A stretch of 64,000 nucleotides of DNA from Siphonodentalium dalli (taxonomy: Eukaryota; Mollusca; Scaphopoda; Gadilida; Siphonodentaliidae). Position numbers and translations under genes: made by a program. The notes beneath the pieces are model-generated. The model did no database searches. It was given only the letters and a program-made list of their open reading frames with translations, and was not told the DNA's origin. The stretch is from the NCBI GenBank assembly GCA_032622095.1, contig CP136066.1, positions 93,765,319 to 93,829,318 on the forward strand, in the 5' to 3' direction. Shown piece by piece: positions 12,139-23,210 of the stretch (the first letter of the stretch is position 1; the number at the start of each line of letters is the position of its first letter).

Positions 12139-12243
12139 GAAGCCTATTGATGCAGAAATGCTTGTATTCCAATTTCCAAATGGAATCAACATTATCTCAA
12201 ATTATGATTTAGGAATACAAGCATTTCTGCGTGAATAGGCTTC
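12139..12243. repeat. Inverted duplication of the transposase 3' coding end
   Basis: 12139-12170 is an inverted copy (two mismatches over 32 bp) of 12212-12243, which encodes the last helix of the transposase (KPIHAEMLVF). The arms flank the stop codon with a loop of about 41 bases, so the mRNA 3' end can fold into a strong hairpin. Confidence 0.85.
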
Positions 12244-14153
12244 AAGCTGCATCTTCTGTCTGACAGAACTAAGCCTGATTTACTAAAAATCCTTTCACTG
12301 GGAACAGATGTTCCAGGAATGAACAACAGAGACCTGGCAAAGTCTGCAAGATGTTTGTATTGTCTTTTATTGTTCTGCCACCAAATGAACGGGCAATCTG
12401 TCGGTTCAATGGTATCTTCTTCAAGGTAATGGTCAGTTTCAAACTGTAGCACTGCTCTAAGTTCATCTTCATCTCCTTTCGTTGGCTCCTTTTTCTTCGC
12501 CACTTTTTTTTTTAACGTAGCCCAGAAATCATGCTTAGGAACTGTCTCCTCTTTACCCTTTTCTGATACTGAGACTGTGGAGGAAGTAGATGGAGTAGCA
12601 TGAGTTATTTGAACTTCCTCAACAGAGTCAACATTTTCCTCTGATTCTGAACATGTCTCTTTATCTTTGGTCACAAGTTTGGTGTCTTTGTTACAGTGTG
12701 AAAACAGTTGGTCTAACAACATTTGTCTGGCAGTACATTTCAGATTGTCACATGAAAAGGCATGTAGTTTAAATCTGGGATCAATACATGTTGAAACAGC
12801 ATATAGTGCATTTTTCTCATAGTCAGGCCACCTGCTATTGATGTTACTTGTAACAGTTTTGCCAAAGTCATTCAATACAGAACAGGACAGTTCATCTACG
12901 ACAGTGTTCAGAACTGGTATGATCATGGATGTGGTGGCAAACTTTGCAGACGAGAGCATTGTTGTTGCATTTTCCAGAGGTTTCAATGCCTTGACATATT
13001 CAGCTGCCGTTTTCCATTCAAATGCTGAAAGATTTGGCAATTTAGCGATGGATGCAATTACTGCAGACAGAGGTTCTTTTTCTTGTACTAATCTTTCCAT
13101 CATATAGTACGTCGAGTTCCATCGGGTTTCGCACTCTGTTTTTAGCTTATGCTCCTTCAAACCCATTTTTCTTTGCATTTCTTTGAGTTTATGTGTGGCT
13201 TGAGAACTATGATGATAATATGTCACAATAGTTTTACACTTCGCTATTATTTTCTGAGTGGCAGGAAACTTTTTAAGACTGTCTTTAATTACAAGTTGGA
13301 GGGTATGTGCGAAACAGCGCAGAGCTGTGAAATGAGATGGCAATAATTTTGCAGCAGCGACCATATTGGAAGCATTATCCGAAACCACATACACTTTGCA
13401 TTTTTTCCCTTTGTCCCTTATCCAGTTTTCAACACAATTTGTTAAATCCGTCGATATATTAACAGCTGTATGTGAGTCTGGGGTATGAGTAATAGCGAGA
13501 CAATAATCCTTCAGTTCAAAATCAGAATTGAGAAAATTGCATGTTATGGCCATATATGCGTCATTCGCTCTGGAAGTCCAATGGTCAGTAGTTAATCCAA
13601 AGAATTCTGCTTGCTTTAGCTCCTCGAGAATTTCTGCTTTTTTTGTTTGGTACATTCCTGGGATGAGAACTGATCGCAATTCACGTCTTGTTGGTGGCTT
13701 ATAACACGGCTGAAGATAATTTATAAGCTTGAGGAATCCTTCATCTTCTACGATTGACATAGGTTGATAATCTAGACAAATCATTTGTACTATGAGATTG
13801 TCTGATTGCAATCTTCTGGCATCTTTCTTATCCCAAATACCATGTGATCCCAAATATCCTGTTATTCTTCGTTGTTTCGTTTCTCTACTATCAGTTACAA
13901 CAGATTCAGATTTCCGTTTTCTACATATAAGCCCAGAAGAAGTGGCGGTCTTTTCAACTTGAAGCTGACTCTCGCTTTCAATTTCAGTTTGTATTTCAAG
14001 GAATTCTTTTTTGTGTTTTCTTTGGATATTTGACCGCAAGTTTGACGTGTTTCCGTGCTCCGCCGATATTTCTTTGATACATAATTTACAAGATGAAAGT
14101 TTATTATTTTTTTTATTGAAAAATCGTAGCCATTTGCTTTTCGTACTCGACAT
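12192..14153 (-). CDS. hAT transposase, 653 aa (ZBED/BED-type)
   Basis: The ORF starts with ATG at 14153-14151 and runs uninterrupted to TAA at 12192. Domains: a BED-type finger at about residues 8-50 (C22, C25, H47), a hAT catalytic core with TTDHW (D190) and VSDNASNM (D259), the insertion-domain motif RCFAHTLQL (C280, H283), ETRWNSTYYM (W345), and a C-terminal dimerisation region at about 565-653 with TSVPSERIFSKSG. The length is normal for the family. The product would bind the element's ends and cut and paste it in the nucleus. One oddity: where BED fingers usually have a histidine (LRRHLQRKH type), this copy reads LRSNIQRKH, so one zinc ligand is Asn42. The finger may be weakened, or His33 may substitute; the sequence cannot decide. 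Confidence 0.93.
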   Translation of the reverse strand: MSSTKSKWLRFFNKKNNKLSSCKLCIKEISAEHGNTSNLRSNIQRKHKKEFLEIQTEIESESQLQVEKTATSSGLICRKRKSESVVTDSRETKQRRITGYLGSHGIWDKKDARRLQSDNLIVQMICLDYQPMSIVEDEGFLKLINYLQPCYKPPTRRELRSVLIPGMYQTKKAEILEELKQAEFFGLTTDHWTSRANDAYMAITCNFLNSDFELKDYCLAITHTPDSHTAVNISTDLTNCVENWIRDKGKKCKVYVVSDNASNMVAAAKLLPSHFTALRCFAHTLQLVIKDSLKKFPATQKIIAKCKTIVTYYHHSSQATHKLKEMQRKMGLKEHKLKTECETRWNSTYYMMERLVQEKEPLSAVIASIAKLPNLSAFEWKTAAEYVKALKPLENATTMLSSAKFATTSMIIPVLNTVVDELSCSVLNDFGKTVTSNINSRWPDYEKNALYAVSTCIDPRFKLHAFSCDNLKCTARQMLLDQLFSHCNKDTKLVTKDKETCSESEENVDSVEEVQITHATPSTSSTVSVSEKGKEETVPKHDFWATLKKKVAKKKEPTKGDEDELRAVLQFETDHYLEEDTIEPTDCPFIWWQNNKRQYKHLADFARSLLFIPGTSVPSERIFSKSGLVLSDRRCSLKPIHAEMLVFLNHNLR

Positions 14154-14935
14154 TATGAGAATTATGACATCGTTGTCGAGACGAGTTGATTTTTTTGAGT
14201 CACCTATCTCGCTTGGAAACGGAAGTCGATTAATAACTTCCGGCGAGTATAATTTCCGACCGTCCCGCTGACCGGTGAAATACGGTCAGTAGTCAACCAA
14301 GAAAGATCGCCGATGACGGTTTTCTTCTAAATGTTCGGTTCGGTTTTTAGTGGTGGAGGAAACACCGAACTTACGGTAAAAACCGCAAAACCGCCCAGCT
14401 CTAGCATCTAGAAGTTTGAACCTTTATATTGGCCAAAAAGTTTGGGCAAATTTGATTTTCTTTGGCCATCTCTGAAATAATCTGATCATTGGCCAATATG
14501 CCACCGACATCACGAACCCTGAGGAGTGTACTCATGAATATTGAGCACAGGGTCCTCCATGTGAACGATTGAGGATCTAGAACTCGCCATACAAAAGCAG
14601 TTAGCTGAAGAAACTTTGCACATCTAATATTGTATTTGAAATATGTTTGAAATATCCATGGTACTTTTTGTACAATCTAATTTTGCATAAGATTTGGAAA
14701 TGATGAATTAAAACCTGGTAAATATCTACCTTTTCTTATTAATCAAAAGAGGCTATATTTAGACTAGTACTGTGATTTTTACACTGGGTACCTTGGATCT
14801 AGGAAGGATAGCAGTTTCTATCTTGCAGCAATTCTCACTGTACCTAGTTAACTCTGGTAGGCCATTTGTTTAACTTAATTTCAGAACATTTCCTTGAGGG
14901 AACTACTCGTCGGTGAGTATCTTGTAAAGATAGTG

Positions 14936-15190
14936 TTAACCCTTTGAGTGCCAGTTCGATTTTTGTATCAACCCATATACCCTGTGCCAATGCATTCTCT
15001 TATATATGCGAGTCGACCATAGGTCGCCTCGCATAATAAGAGAATGCATTGGCCTAACATTTTTATTTATTTTTTTTATTTTTTTTTTACAATTTTTTAC
15101 AATGTTAATAATTTATTCTTATATTCTTTAACAGACTTATTTTGTAGGTTTAGGGCCGATGAGATCGGCCCCTGGCACTCATAGTGTTAA
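14936..15190. mobile_element. TTAA-flanked palindrome containing a family 1 hairpin
   Basis: The borders are TTAACCCTTTGAGTGCCAG on the left and CTGGCACTCATAGTGTTAA on the right. Inside at about 14985-15052 is one GCATTCTCTTATATATGCG hairpin identical in type to family 1, although the outer ends are those of the palindrome at 51827-52027. Confidence 0.75.
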
Positions 15191-15224
15191 ACAGTTGATA
15201 AACTTTTGTATCTTTTCATTCCAG

Positions 15225-15399
15225 GTTGGCTAATAAAAAAACCTATGAGCCACCAAAGCGAGTATTACCTACAATTGAGCCAGATTTTGATGAAGCAGAA
15301 AATATGGTGGCCAGGCTGAAGCGACGATCTACTGAAGATGGAATGAATGTTCCAACCAAGCAGTCAAAAACGGTGACCAGTCCACTTGTTGGGAATGAG
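15225..15399 (+). CDS. RBM33-like gene, visible exon 4
   Basis: 175 nt. Enters after TTCATTCCAG, with its first base completing an Arg codon, and leaves in phase 0 at GAATGAG|GTTTGT. The encoded segment is LANKKTYEPPKRVLPTIEP, then DFDEAENMVARLKRRSTEDG and a Lys/Thr/Ser-rich end. Its mixed charge and lack of low complexity contrast with the exons before it. No known motif is recognised. It is accepted mainly because both junction phases agree with their neighbours. Confidence 0.78.
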
Positions 15400-15654
15400 G
15401 TTTGTATAGATTTTTTATCTGTGACCCAACAGCCTCTCTTTTTATAGGCCAAGGAAATAAATATATTATTGGTTGGCATTCTGCTACTGACCCTATTTTA
15501 TACCTCCTACCCTAGTTTTTGTCCCCAGTAAAAATATTTGGGATTTTTACTGGAGTTATGACCTTTGTTGACTTAGAATTTGCTGATTATTTTGGTTTCC
15601 GGATGATATGTTTAGATTTTGTTACAAGATTGTTTTCAAAATTGGTATAATTTT

Positions 15655-16430
15655 AGCTCAACTTTACTTTGTAAAGTTTGAGTTACTGCGGTGCTCATCA
15701 GATCATCACCAAACTTCATATGGATCTTCGGGTGACCTCCAGATGGGAGCCATAAATTTTTTCCAGCCATTTTGAATTTCAGATTTGAATCCATCTGCGC
15801 AGCCCGCAATTATCAGAGAAATGTTTTGAAAATTTACATGCATGTTTAGGATCACCTAGGCAACCATCTTGGATTTTACTCATGGCATGACTAAATCCTT
15901 TGGCTCACCCTACAGACCACATCCCTCATCCGATCATCACCAAAATGGTTCTTCATGGTGACTTATAAATTGGAGCTATAAATTTTTGTTTTTCAAAATT
16001 TGTTGAAAAACATGGTTGCTAGCGGCCATTTTTTATTTTACTCTTTGCATGACTAAATCTTTCGGCACACCCTACAGGCTACATCCCTCATCCGATCGTT
16101 ACCAATCTTCATCTGGATCTTCGGGTTGACCTCTAGATTGGAGCCATCGATTATTCCCATAATTTGTTAAAAAACATGGCTGCCAGCTGCCATCTTTAAT
16201 TTTACTCTTTGCCTGATTAAATCCTTTGGCACACCCTACCGGGCCACATCCCGCATCCAATCATCACCAAACTTCATATGGATCGTCGGGGTGTCCTCTA
16301 GATTGGAGCCATCGATTATTTCCGAAATTCCTTATAAAACATGGCTGCCAGCAGCCATCATGGATTTCAAATTTGAATCCATCTGCATACCTGCAGCCCA
16401 CATTTATTGGTGAAATGTTTCAGAATAATA
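15655..16430 (+). repeat. Pearl-like element with a degenerate tandem core
   Basis: It starts TTTTAGCTCAACTTTACTTT followed by an inverted match, the same head as the large copy at 40699. Four to five diverged units follow, each with TCATCACCAAACTTCATATGG and CATGGCTGCCAGCAGCCAT. The 3' hairpin seen in the other copies is missing. It lies in intron 4. Confidence 0.75.
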
Positions 16431-18110
16431 TTTTTCATTTCTAAAAATGCCACCGTCAAATAAAGCCACCTTATGTTCATGGTTTTCAAGAGAATCTCTT
16501 AACATTTTTGAATAATTTTATGTGAAAAAGAACAAATAACACTTTCACCTACTCAGAATATCCTGTTTTCTCAGTCTTTTCTCTTTTTTTTTTAAAACCT
16601 GCAATCCCTTTCAAATGACTTGTAACCCCAAACAAGATATATTATTTTCTTTGATCTCAGCTCAAGCCAATAGTCAGAATGAGCTATGATCATCGTTCAC
16701 CATTCATTGTCTGTAGGTTTATCTGCAAATATCAATTTGTTTGTTAGGGTGGCAGATATCTAGGCCATAAGATACCAGATGATACAGATCTCATGTAAAT
16801 TTGGTATGTGTGTGTGTGGCACCATGAGGGCTTTGGAAATCTGGGGCTTTGTGGTTTCAAAATAAGACGTAGGCAAATCAGTGATCATTTATGTTACAGA
16901 CCAGACCTATTTCAGTCTTTGCAGTTCCAATCCCTGCACATCTACATTGTCACTTTTGTCCAACTCAAAATTTATCATATATGGCAGGTATACTGGATTG
17001 ACTGCTCTTCTGTCTGTGTGTCCGTCAGATCATCAGTCTGTCCAGCCATATATCTCAGCTGTGGGTTATCATTTCTGAATGAAATTTGTTTGGTATGAAT
17101 GTTTGCTATATTGACTGTTTTCAAAAGAGGGGCAAATGACTTAAAAAAGTCTTTTTTCACAATTTTCCGTTATAGAGTTATCCTTCTTTCATCTGGAAAT
17201 CTGGGGTTTTTGTCCTGGGGAGAAGTCACTTCTTCATTTCCCAGCATGTATATCACCAAACCTGATACAAAACAGTACCGGTCCCGGAACTGACAGTACT
17301 TAGGCAATTTTCAGGGTGCCGCTACTGAGTGTTGAGTACAGCCATACTCATTTCTAGGCGGTACTCAAATTAATATATATCTGCAACGAGCACATTTTTA
17401 TGTCCCGAAGTTGGTTAATTTAAATCATGCACATTATCTGCATATCCATAAAGTGTCACTGTCAGTGTCAACACAAAGTGGTCAGTTGGCGACGCTTCTT
17501 TGAAGACTGAGCAACACATCATTAATGTGGCACTGACTGATGTCTAGTTCAATTGAAGGCTTGTTTCCTTTCTTCAAAGGAATTAAACGATCAATTGCCG
17601 ACTGACATTAGTGTTGAAACGATTAATCGATTAGTCGAAATCGACGCGATTATTAAATTAGTCGATCCCGAAATATGCTAGTCGACTAGTCGAGAAAAAG
17701 CACTACCTAAGTGCTATCATGACCGCAGTGCCATTGCATGGTAATATTATCACGTAATCTGTAACAGTTATACATATTAACTTCTTAGAGCTTATTGCAT
17801 TGTTCCTTTAACGATGCCACTGCCAGTCATGCACGAGCGGTGAACTCCATGACTTGAACTGAACCCAATGTATGCACATGTACCGGTATGCACGGTTTCT
17901 TTTATGTTGATCATCAAAGACACGAAGTGTCGCTGCCGACCGAACACTGTCTAGTTCAATGGGACGCAATTGATCAGTGATAACTTCTAGAGTAATGATG
18001 CAACAAAATGGCTTCAATGATATACAAAACATAATTCGCGACATGTCAAGCTGGTAAAGTCAACAAAGTAACTGAATAGATCCTAGATCATTCTAATACC
18101 CATACCATTC
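16431..18110. other. Intron 4 sequence with scattered repeat fragments
   Basis: There is no gene. 16985-17070 repeats the fragment seen at 5144-5260. 17613-17700 (TGTTGAAACGATTAATCGAT, CTAGTCGACTAGTCG) looks like one end of a hAT-type element whose partner end I cannot find. The rest shows nothing I can name. Confidence 0.5.
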
Positions 18111-18144
18111 TTTGTTAGAAATGATTGTTTTGTGGGTTTTTGTG

Positions 18145-19340
18145 TTTACCCATACCATAGTATGGTAAACATAATGTCGTTGTCCGGATTGACCACTCGT
18201 CGTTCATCCGTCTGTCTGTCCATCCGTCCGTCTGTCTGTCCGTAGACACTTTACGAGTAATGCGATAACTCAAACATTTTCTATCCAATTTTGTATATGG
18301 GTTTCTCAGCCCAAAATACAAATCGAGTTCGAATATGGGTTTGATCTGATTTATTTTAAAGGAGTTATGACCCTTTTTCGAGAAAAAAATTTGATTTTTT
18401 TTTTTAGATTTATTTTTTAACTTTTATAATAATAATAAAACAAATTGTCATTGACTCTTTCATTTAGATATTGATGATTATGATACAATTTGATAAAAAG
18501 GTTCCCAATGTGTCCCTTTAAATATTTAGTAATGAACCCATAAATTAATAGTGTTAAGGTGCCATTACACAACCCAGCCATTTTTGCATACAGCACGGAT
18601 CCCCCATTAATGTCAAGTAGTAGTTAAATAACAGAATTCCTTCTGATATCTGATAAAAAACACATGTGTAGATCACAATATTGGAGTGTACTATATAGAC
18701 TGCCACTGGTTAATAGAATGTTATTTATTTGGTGATAGACTGTATCCCACAGACCAGTTAATTATGATGTACAGTCTGTGAAAGATTTCCTGATAAAACC
18801 GTGCTTTTAAAATTTGCTGGATGCTGCATTGCACAGCTGAATATATAACTCTACAGATGGTCTGAGGTCATTATAAATGTTATTGTATTAATAGAGATGC
18901 CAGTATCAATATAAACAATGTCTGTGATTTGTTGACAGCTCTGCTATATAATTGATATTAATGGATCAGCAGTGAGGTGTCATTATATTGATGGGTGACT
19001 TTTGGGTGATGTTGGTAGAATTTGAGATATTATCATTGTAAACTTAAATTGGAATCTCTTAACCCAAGTATTCCATATCCAGGTCACCTTTTTCACATTT
19101 AACCCAAGGATGTGGTGGTGCAGCATTACAGATCCTGTACCAGTGCATTCTCTTATATAAATGCGAGTGACCCATCAATTCCAATAATTTGTTGTATGTA
19201 CATTTGTCTATAATAGTACATAACAGTATACTCTATAATTCAACATCAAAACTCTCATTTATGATTCTGAATATTTACTATCGCCAAGGGATGGGTTAAC
19301 ATCTGCCTATCGTGATCGGCCTCTCGTTTTCTTTTATTTT
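18145..19340 (+). repeat. Dispersed repeat with TCTG/TCCG head, full-length copy
   Basis: It opens with the palindrome GTTTACCCATACCATAGTAT with GGTAAAC, then TTGACCACTCGTCGTTC and a short TCTG/TCCG array (about 18207-18241). AT-rich sequence follows, and it closes with CTATCGCCAAGGGATGGGTT and GATCGGCCTCTCGTT. Related copies are at 21920, 32455/43642 and 35925. At 19020-19050 it preserves the uninterrupted site (TTATCATTGTAAAC) at which a 10.9-kb element is inserted in the 32455/43642 copy. Confidence 0.8.
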
Positions 19341-19803
19341 GAAATAAATTAAATGGTTTGTCATTGTCAACAGCTTCAGGTTTACAGCATTGTGTTTTTT
19401 TTCTAGTTAAATCAGAATGCCATAGACGTAATTTTAATAGTGAGTGAATCTGTTTTCATGAATAGAAGATGTTTTTAATAATATTCGATTGTTTCAGAAG
19501 CTTTTTCACCCGAACCATCCAGGTATCAATAGATCTTGAACTTTTGATACTTTGACACGCCTGCACCAAACACTATATTTGAACTGTATTTACTGCTTAT
19601 ACTGGTGTAGATGTGCATAACACATACTGGTAATGGATCATAACAGATAAGGAGAAGTGGCTTCTCCCAATTTGGGAGATGTTTCTTCTCCCAATTTGAA
19701 ACCTCTAGGCTGGTCTCCTATGTCTTCTTCTATGCTGGTTACTAGGTAAAATAAACCACCAATAATACAGTTTTGTGCATTATCTTCTTGAAATTTACTT
19801 CAG

Positions 19804-19924
19804 TTTGAGGATGAGGAAGATGAGCCTGTTGATATTGGCGAAGATGACTTGAGAAAGAAATTGGAAGTTCAAAGAAAAATGGTTATCAGGAAGAAAGAAC
19901 TGAGTAGACAAAAGCGTGCACAAG
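19804..19924 (+). CDS. RBM33-like gene, visible exon 5 (acidic stretch and basic helix)
   Basis: 121 nt. Enters in phase 0 after TTTACTTCAG and leaves one base at CAAG|GTGAGG. It encodes an acidic run (FEDEEDEPVDIGEDD) followed by a strongly charged predicted helix (LRKKLEVQRKMVIRKKELSR). A short helix of the pattern LRxKLExQ...RKKExxRQ also occurs in the middle of RBM33 proteins; this is one of the better reasons for the RBM33 call, made from memory and not from an alignment. Confidence 0.8.
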
Positions 19925-19962
19925 GTGAGGTTTATTGTCAGAATACATTAGTTGTCTATGAT

Positions 19963-20395
19963 TTAACCCTTCCGTGACTGGAGCTTCCTGAAAACCCTGT
20001 GCCAATGCATTCTCTTATATATGCAAGGGTCCCATAGGGAGCCTTGCATATATAAGAGAATGCATTGGCCTAACACTATTTACCTTGACCTTGTAAGCCA
20101 GAACATTCTCGTATATATGCAAGACCTCCTATGGGAGAATAGCATATAAAAGAGAGTGCACTGTCAAAAGATCTTTAATGCTGCACCAGCGCAGCACCCG
20201 TCATGAAATGGTTAATGCTGTACCAGTGGAGTTTCCATCATGAAAGGGTTAAACTAGATTTGATAATGGAAGGGGTGAGAGAGAGAGGTGGCAGATCCAC
20301 TCTTTCTGAGGCACTATTTTCGCATATATAAGAGAATGTACTGGTACAGGGTATTTAATGCTGCAGCAGCGCAGCTCCCATCATGAAAGGGTTAA
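19963..20395. mobile_element. Family 1 MITE plus two partial copies
   Basis: 19963-20215 is a full double-hairpin copy, from TTAACCCTTCCGTGACTGG to CCCGTCATGAAATGGTTAA. Two further right ends (CATCATGAAAGGGTTAA) follow at about 20235-20251 and 20375-20395. They suggest repeated insertion at, or duplication of, the same site in intron 5. Confidence 0.75.
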
Positions 20396-21091
20396 AGACT
20401 CTTTTTTACTATTGGTGCTACCAAGGCCTATTAAGTAAAAATAATATGTTCTCAGGTACCTCCCTCATCATTCAAAGAGAGCTTCATCAAACATTTTTGT
20501 TTGCTAATTTTGTGTCCGTTTGAACTTTTCACTTGTAACTTGGGTGTGGATTATCGGATTTTGTTTGTGCTTTGGTATTGTGATGGCCCGGTTTGGATGA
20601 AAGTATACCAACATAAATGGGGTTTGTCCTTTCATTTTAACCGAGTTACATACTTTGCCCGATTTTCAGCACAGTCATTTTGCATTGTAATTCCAATATC
20701 TATGATCAGAATTGAATGCTAGCAGGTTTATTTATAGACCAAAATTGATGGAAGGATACACGCATTCAATGGGCTTCATCCATAGATATTTGTCGAGTCA
20801 TTGGACATGGAAGGAGAAGCTATTTTCCACTTATTTGGCATTGTTACTCTACCAACGGTTTGATTTTAATATCTTTTTGTATGAAAAGTTACACTCATAC
20901 GATGGGTTTTATAATTTATTTTCACCTGAGTTATGGACGTTCTCAGACGTAGAAAACAGCACAATTTTTCCTCAATACAAGCATTTAGCATTGACACCCC
21001 CTGAACTGAGTGTTTGGAGCAAATGCCACTATTGGTGTTGCTTTTGTATAAAAGAGTTCTAGCTTTTAAAAAAAAATGGAAATCTTTTCAG
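20396..21091. other. End of intron 5, decayed dispersed repeat
   Basis: There is no gene. 20510-20960 has phrases such as TTTCACTTGTAACTTGGGTG also found in the tandem repeat at 52390-53300, so it is probably a diverged copy. The short ORFs here are repeat sequence. The intron ends AATCTTTTCAG. Confidence 0.6.
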
Positions 21092-21876
21092 AAATTGTTC
21101 AGCAACAAGAGCAGTCAGTTCAAGTTCAATTTAATCAAGTGCAGAATCAAGTTCCCAGTCAACAAGGTGGACAACCAAGAAGAATAAAAATCAAAGTTAA
21201 GCGAGATCCGCAGGGCAATCTGATCCCTCAGAAAGGGAAACCAATCCCAGTGGTGAAAAGAAAACAACCATTTCAGAAAAAATGGCAGGATACTGGCATT
21301 GCACAAAGAGGTCGGGGTCAAGCTCAGAGAGGACGGGGCACTGTTAAAAGTCAACCTGGCAGAAAAAATGTTCATAATTTGAGTATTATCCAGAACGAGG
21401 AGCTCGCTGAAATTAGCCTTTATGCTGAAGACGCCGATTGTTTTAATGCATCAAAGCAAAGCGATAGTCACCTCGGAGAAGCAGATGATTCTGGAATTAG
21501 TGACCACATACCATTTACAAGGCAACGAGCCCAGACAATGAAGAAACAGGTCATAAAGTTGAAACGAAATGTGGTGGAAGAGGTGGTTATGGAAGAAGAT
21601 GAGACGGATATATATGAAAACTTTACTATTGTTAAGAAATCTGCAAGTGCTTCCACAACTGGAATGAGCATTGGTGCATTAGACTTTCCTGGGAGAACAA
21701 TGAAGAAGATTTTTGCTCCCGAACAATCTCAGAGACTAAGTGTTCCAGGTCGGAAAGGCATTGTCAGTGCTAATATCACTTTTGGTTCTGGGTCGCCAAC
21801 CAAAACACCTGGAAGAGGCATAGGATTTGGTAGGACTGGTCCAGGCAGGGTAGTTGAGAGTTCAGCAACACTTACA
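21092..21876 (+). CDS. RBM33-like gene, visible exon 6 (basic and RGRG-rich)
   Basis: 785 nt. The first two bases complete a split Glu codon, and the exon leaves in phase 0 at CTTACA|GTTAGT. In order: a Gln/Val-rich helix (EQSVQVQFNQVQNQVPSQQ), a very basic patch (RRIKIKVKRDPQGN), an RG patch (QRGRGQAQRGRGTVKSQ), an acidic section (AEISLYAEDADCF, VMEEDETDIYENF) and a Gly/Thr/Pro-rich end (SGSPTKTPGRGIGFGRTGPG). The RG patches fit an RNA-binding protein. The next coding exon I can find is 22 kb away and starts in the matching phase; extra phase-0 exons in between cannot be excluded. Confidence 0.83.
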
Positions 21877-21919
21877 GTTAGTATGCTTGCACATTTACCG
21901 ACATATTTTTGTTTTATGT

Positions 21920-23210
21920 TTACCCATAGTATGGTAAACACAGTGTCGTTGTCTGGATTGACCACTCGTCGTTAGTCCGTCCGTCCGTCCGTCTGTCTGT
22001 CTGTCTGTAGACACTTTAGATAACTCAAATATTTTCTATCTGATTGGAACCAAATTTTGTATATGAATTTCTCAGCACAAAAGACAGATCGAGTTCGAAT
22101 ATGGGTTTGATCAGACTATTTTTAACTGAGTTATGGCCAGTGTTCGCGCTGTCGGTAGCCAAATTAGCCAATGGCTAATCTTTTTCGAATTTGGCTAATG
22201 AAAATTTCATTTGGCTAAACTTTTGGCTAAACTTTTTTTTACCCCAAATAGAGACTAAAAGCATGAATTTTTGGCAAGTGGGTTTTTAATTCTGTGATGT
22301 GAACGATCTAGTCCGAAAACATCGTATACGTAAGTGGGAATATATCGCCGACTGTACAAAGGGAAACCCGATCGCGGACAGTACAAAGGGAAACCCGTCA
22401 CTCTGCACGAAACAGCAAAAAGTCATATCATTATTTTACATTTAATCCGCTAATCCCCCATTGTCTGTCTGGTCACTCACGGAGCTCCTGCACAATGCAT
22501 GTTTATGATGACATTGTATTTATGACGGCCAAGGTTAATGAGCACCAAGTGTAAGACAATAGCTTAATCAGCCAAATGTGAATCACGACAGATATTTTGT
22601 GGCTATTTTTCGTCAATACCGATACATTCAAAATAATATGCATGCGTTTATGACAGATTGTAATTTGATAATGGCGTGCGTAACAATATTAAGTTATTAG
22701 TTTCCAGATGTCAATTAGATATTTTCGCAAGGATAATTAATATTTAATGATTTAAAAGAAGAAAGTGGGGAAATGTCCGGTGGGGAAATGTCCGTATACC
22801 CAATCCCGGGTTACCCACCCCCCCCCCCCCCCCCCCCCCCCACCCCTCCAAATCACTCTTTCACATAAAGATTACTAAATTTTTAATAAATGACATACAT
22901 AAAAATATTTCTAGTTCATCAAAATTAGTTAAATTATTGTGTATTTTACCTGTGCCTGTTAGATTTGACGTTTTAGTCATTAATTATGAACCGACCATAA
23001 AACGATGATTTAATTTGGCCATAGTTTTTTTTAATTTGGCCAAAAAATATTTGGCTAAAGTTTTTTTCATTTGGCTAATGAAATTTTCATTTGGCTAAAC
23101 TTTTGGCTAAACTTTTTTTCGGTCCAGCGCGAACACTGGTTATGGCCCTTTTTCGAAAAAATATTCACTCTTAAAAAAAAAAAAAATTTAGATTGAATTC
23201 CTTGCTCAAT
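21920..23210 (+). repeat. Partial dispersed repeat, split by a hAT-like insertion
   Basis: The same head as at 18145: TTTACCCATAGTATGGTAAAC, CTCGTCGTTAGTCCG and a short TCCG/TCTG array (about 21973-22009). The copy is interrupted at 22137 by a 1-kb element and resumes at 23139 with GTTATGGCCCTTTTTCG, fading into A-rich sequence. Confidence 0.8.
22130..23146. mobile_element. hAT-like non-autonomous element with 8-bp target duplication
   Basis: The element is 22138-23138 (1001 bp). Its inverted ends are CAGTGTTCGCGCTG, with one mismatch, and it is flanked by GTTATGGC at 22130-22137 and 23139-23146. Both subterminal regions carry TTTGGCTAAACTTTTGGCTA blocks. A pure C run of about 24 bases lies at 22818-22841. 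There is no transposase ORF. Confidence 0.88.

Larger units (their letters stand above)
11704..14411 (-). mobile_element. Complete hAT transposon with 17-bp inverted ends and 8-bp target duplication
   Basis: The element occupies 11712-14403 (2692 bp). Its ends are perfect 17-bp inverted repeats, TAGAGCTGGGCGGTTTT. It is flanked by identical 8-bp direct repeats GCATCTAG at 11704-11711 and 14404-14411. An 8-bp duplication and a single BED-finger transposase are the hallmark of the hAT superfamily. Subterminal CGGTTCGGTTTC-like motifs occur near both ends. The intact ends, exact duplication and uninterrupted ORF point to a recent insertion. It lies in intron 3 of the RBM33-like gene, in the opposite orientation. 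Confidence 0.95.

Noticed and set aside
20501-21062. Two overlapping ORFs before exon 6
   Set aside because: They share phrases with the tandem repeat at 52390-53300, so they are dispersed repeat, not exons.
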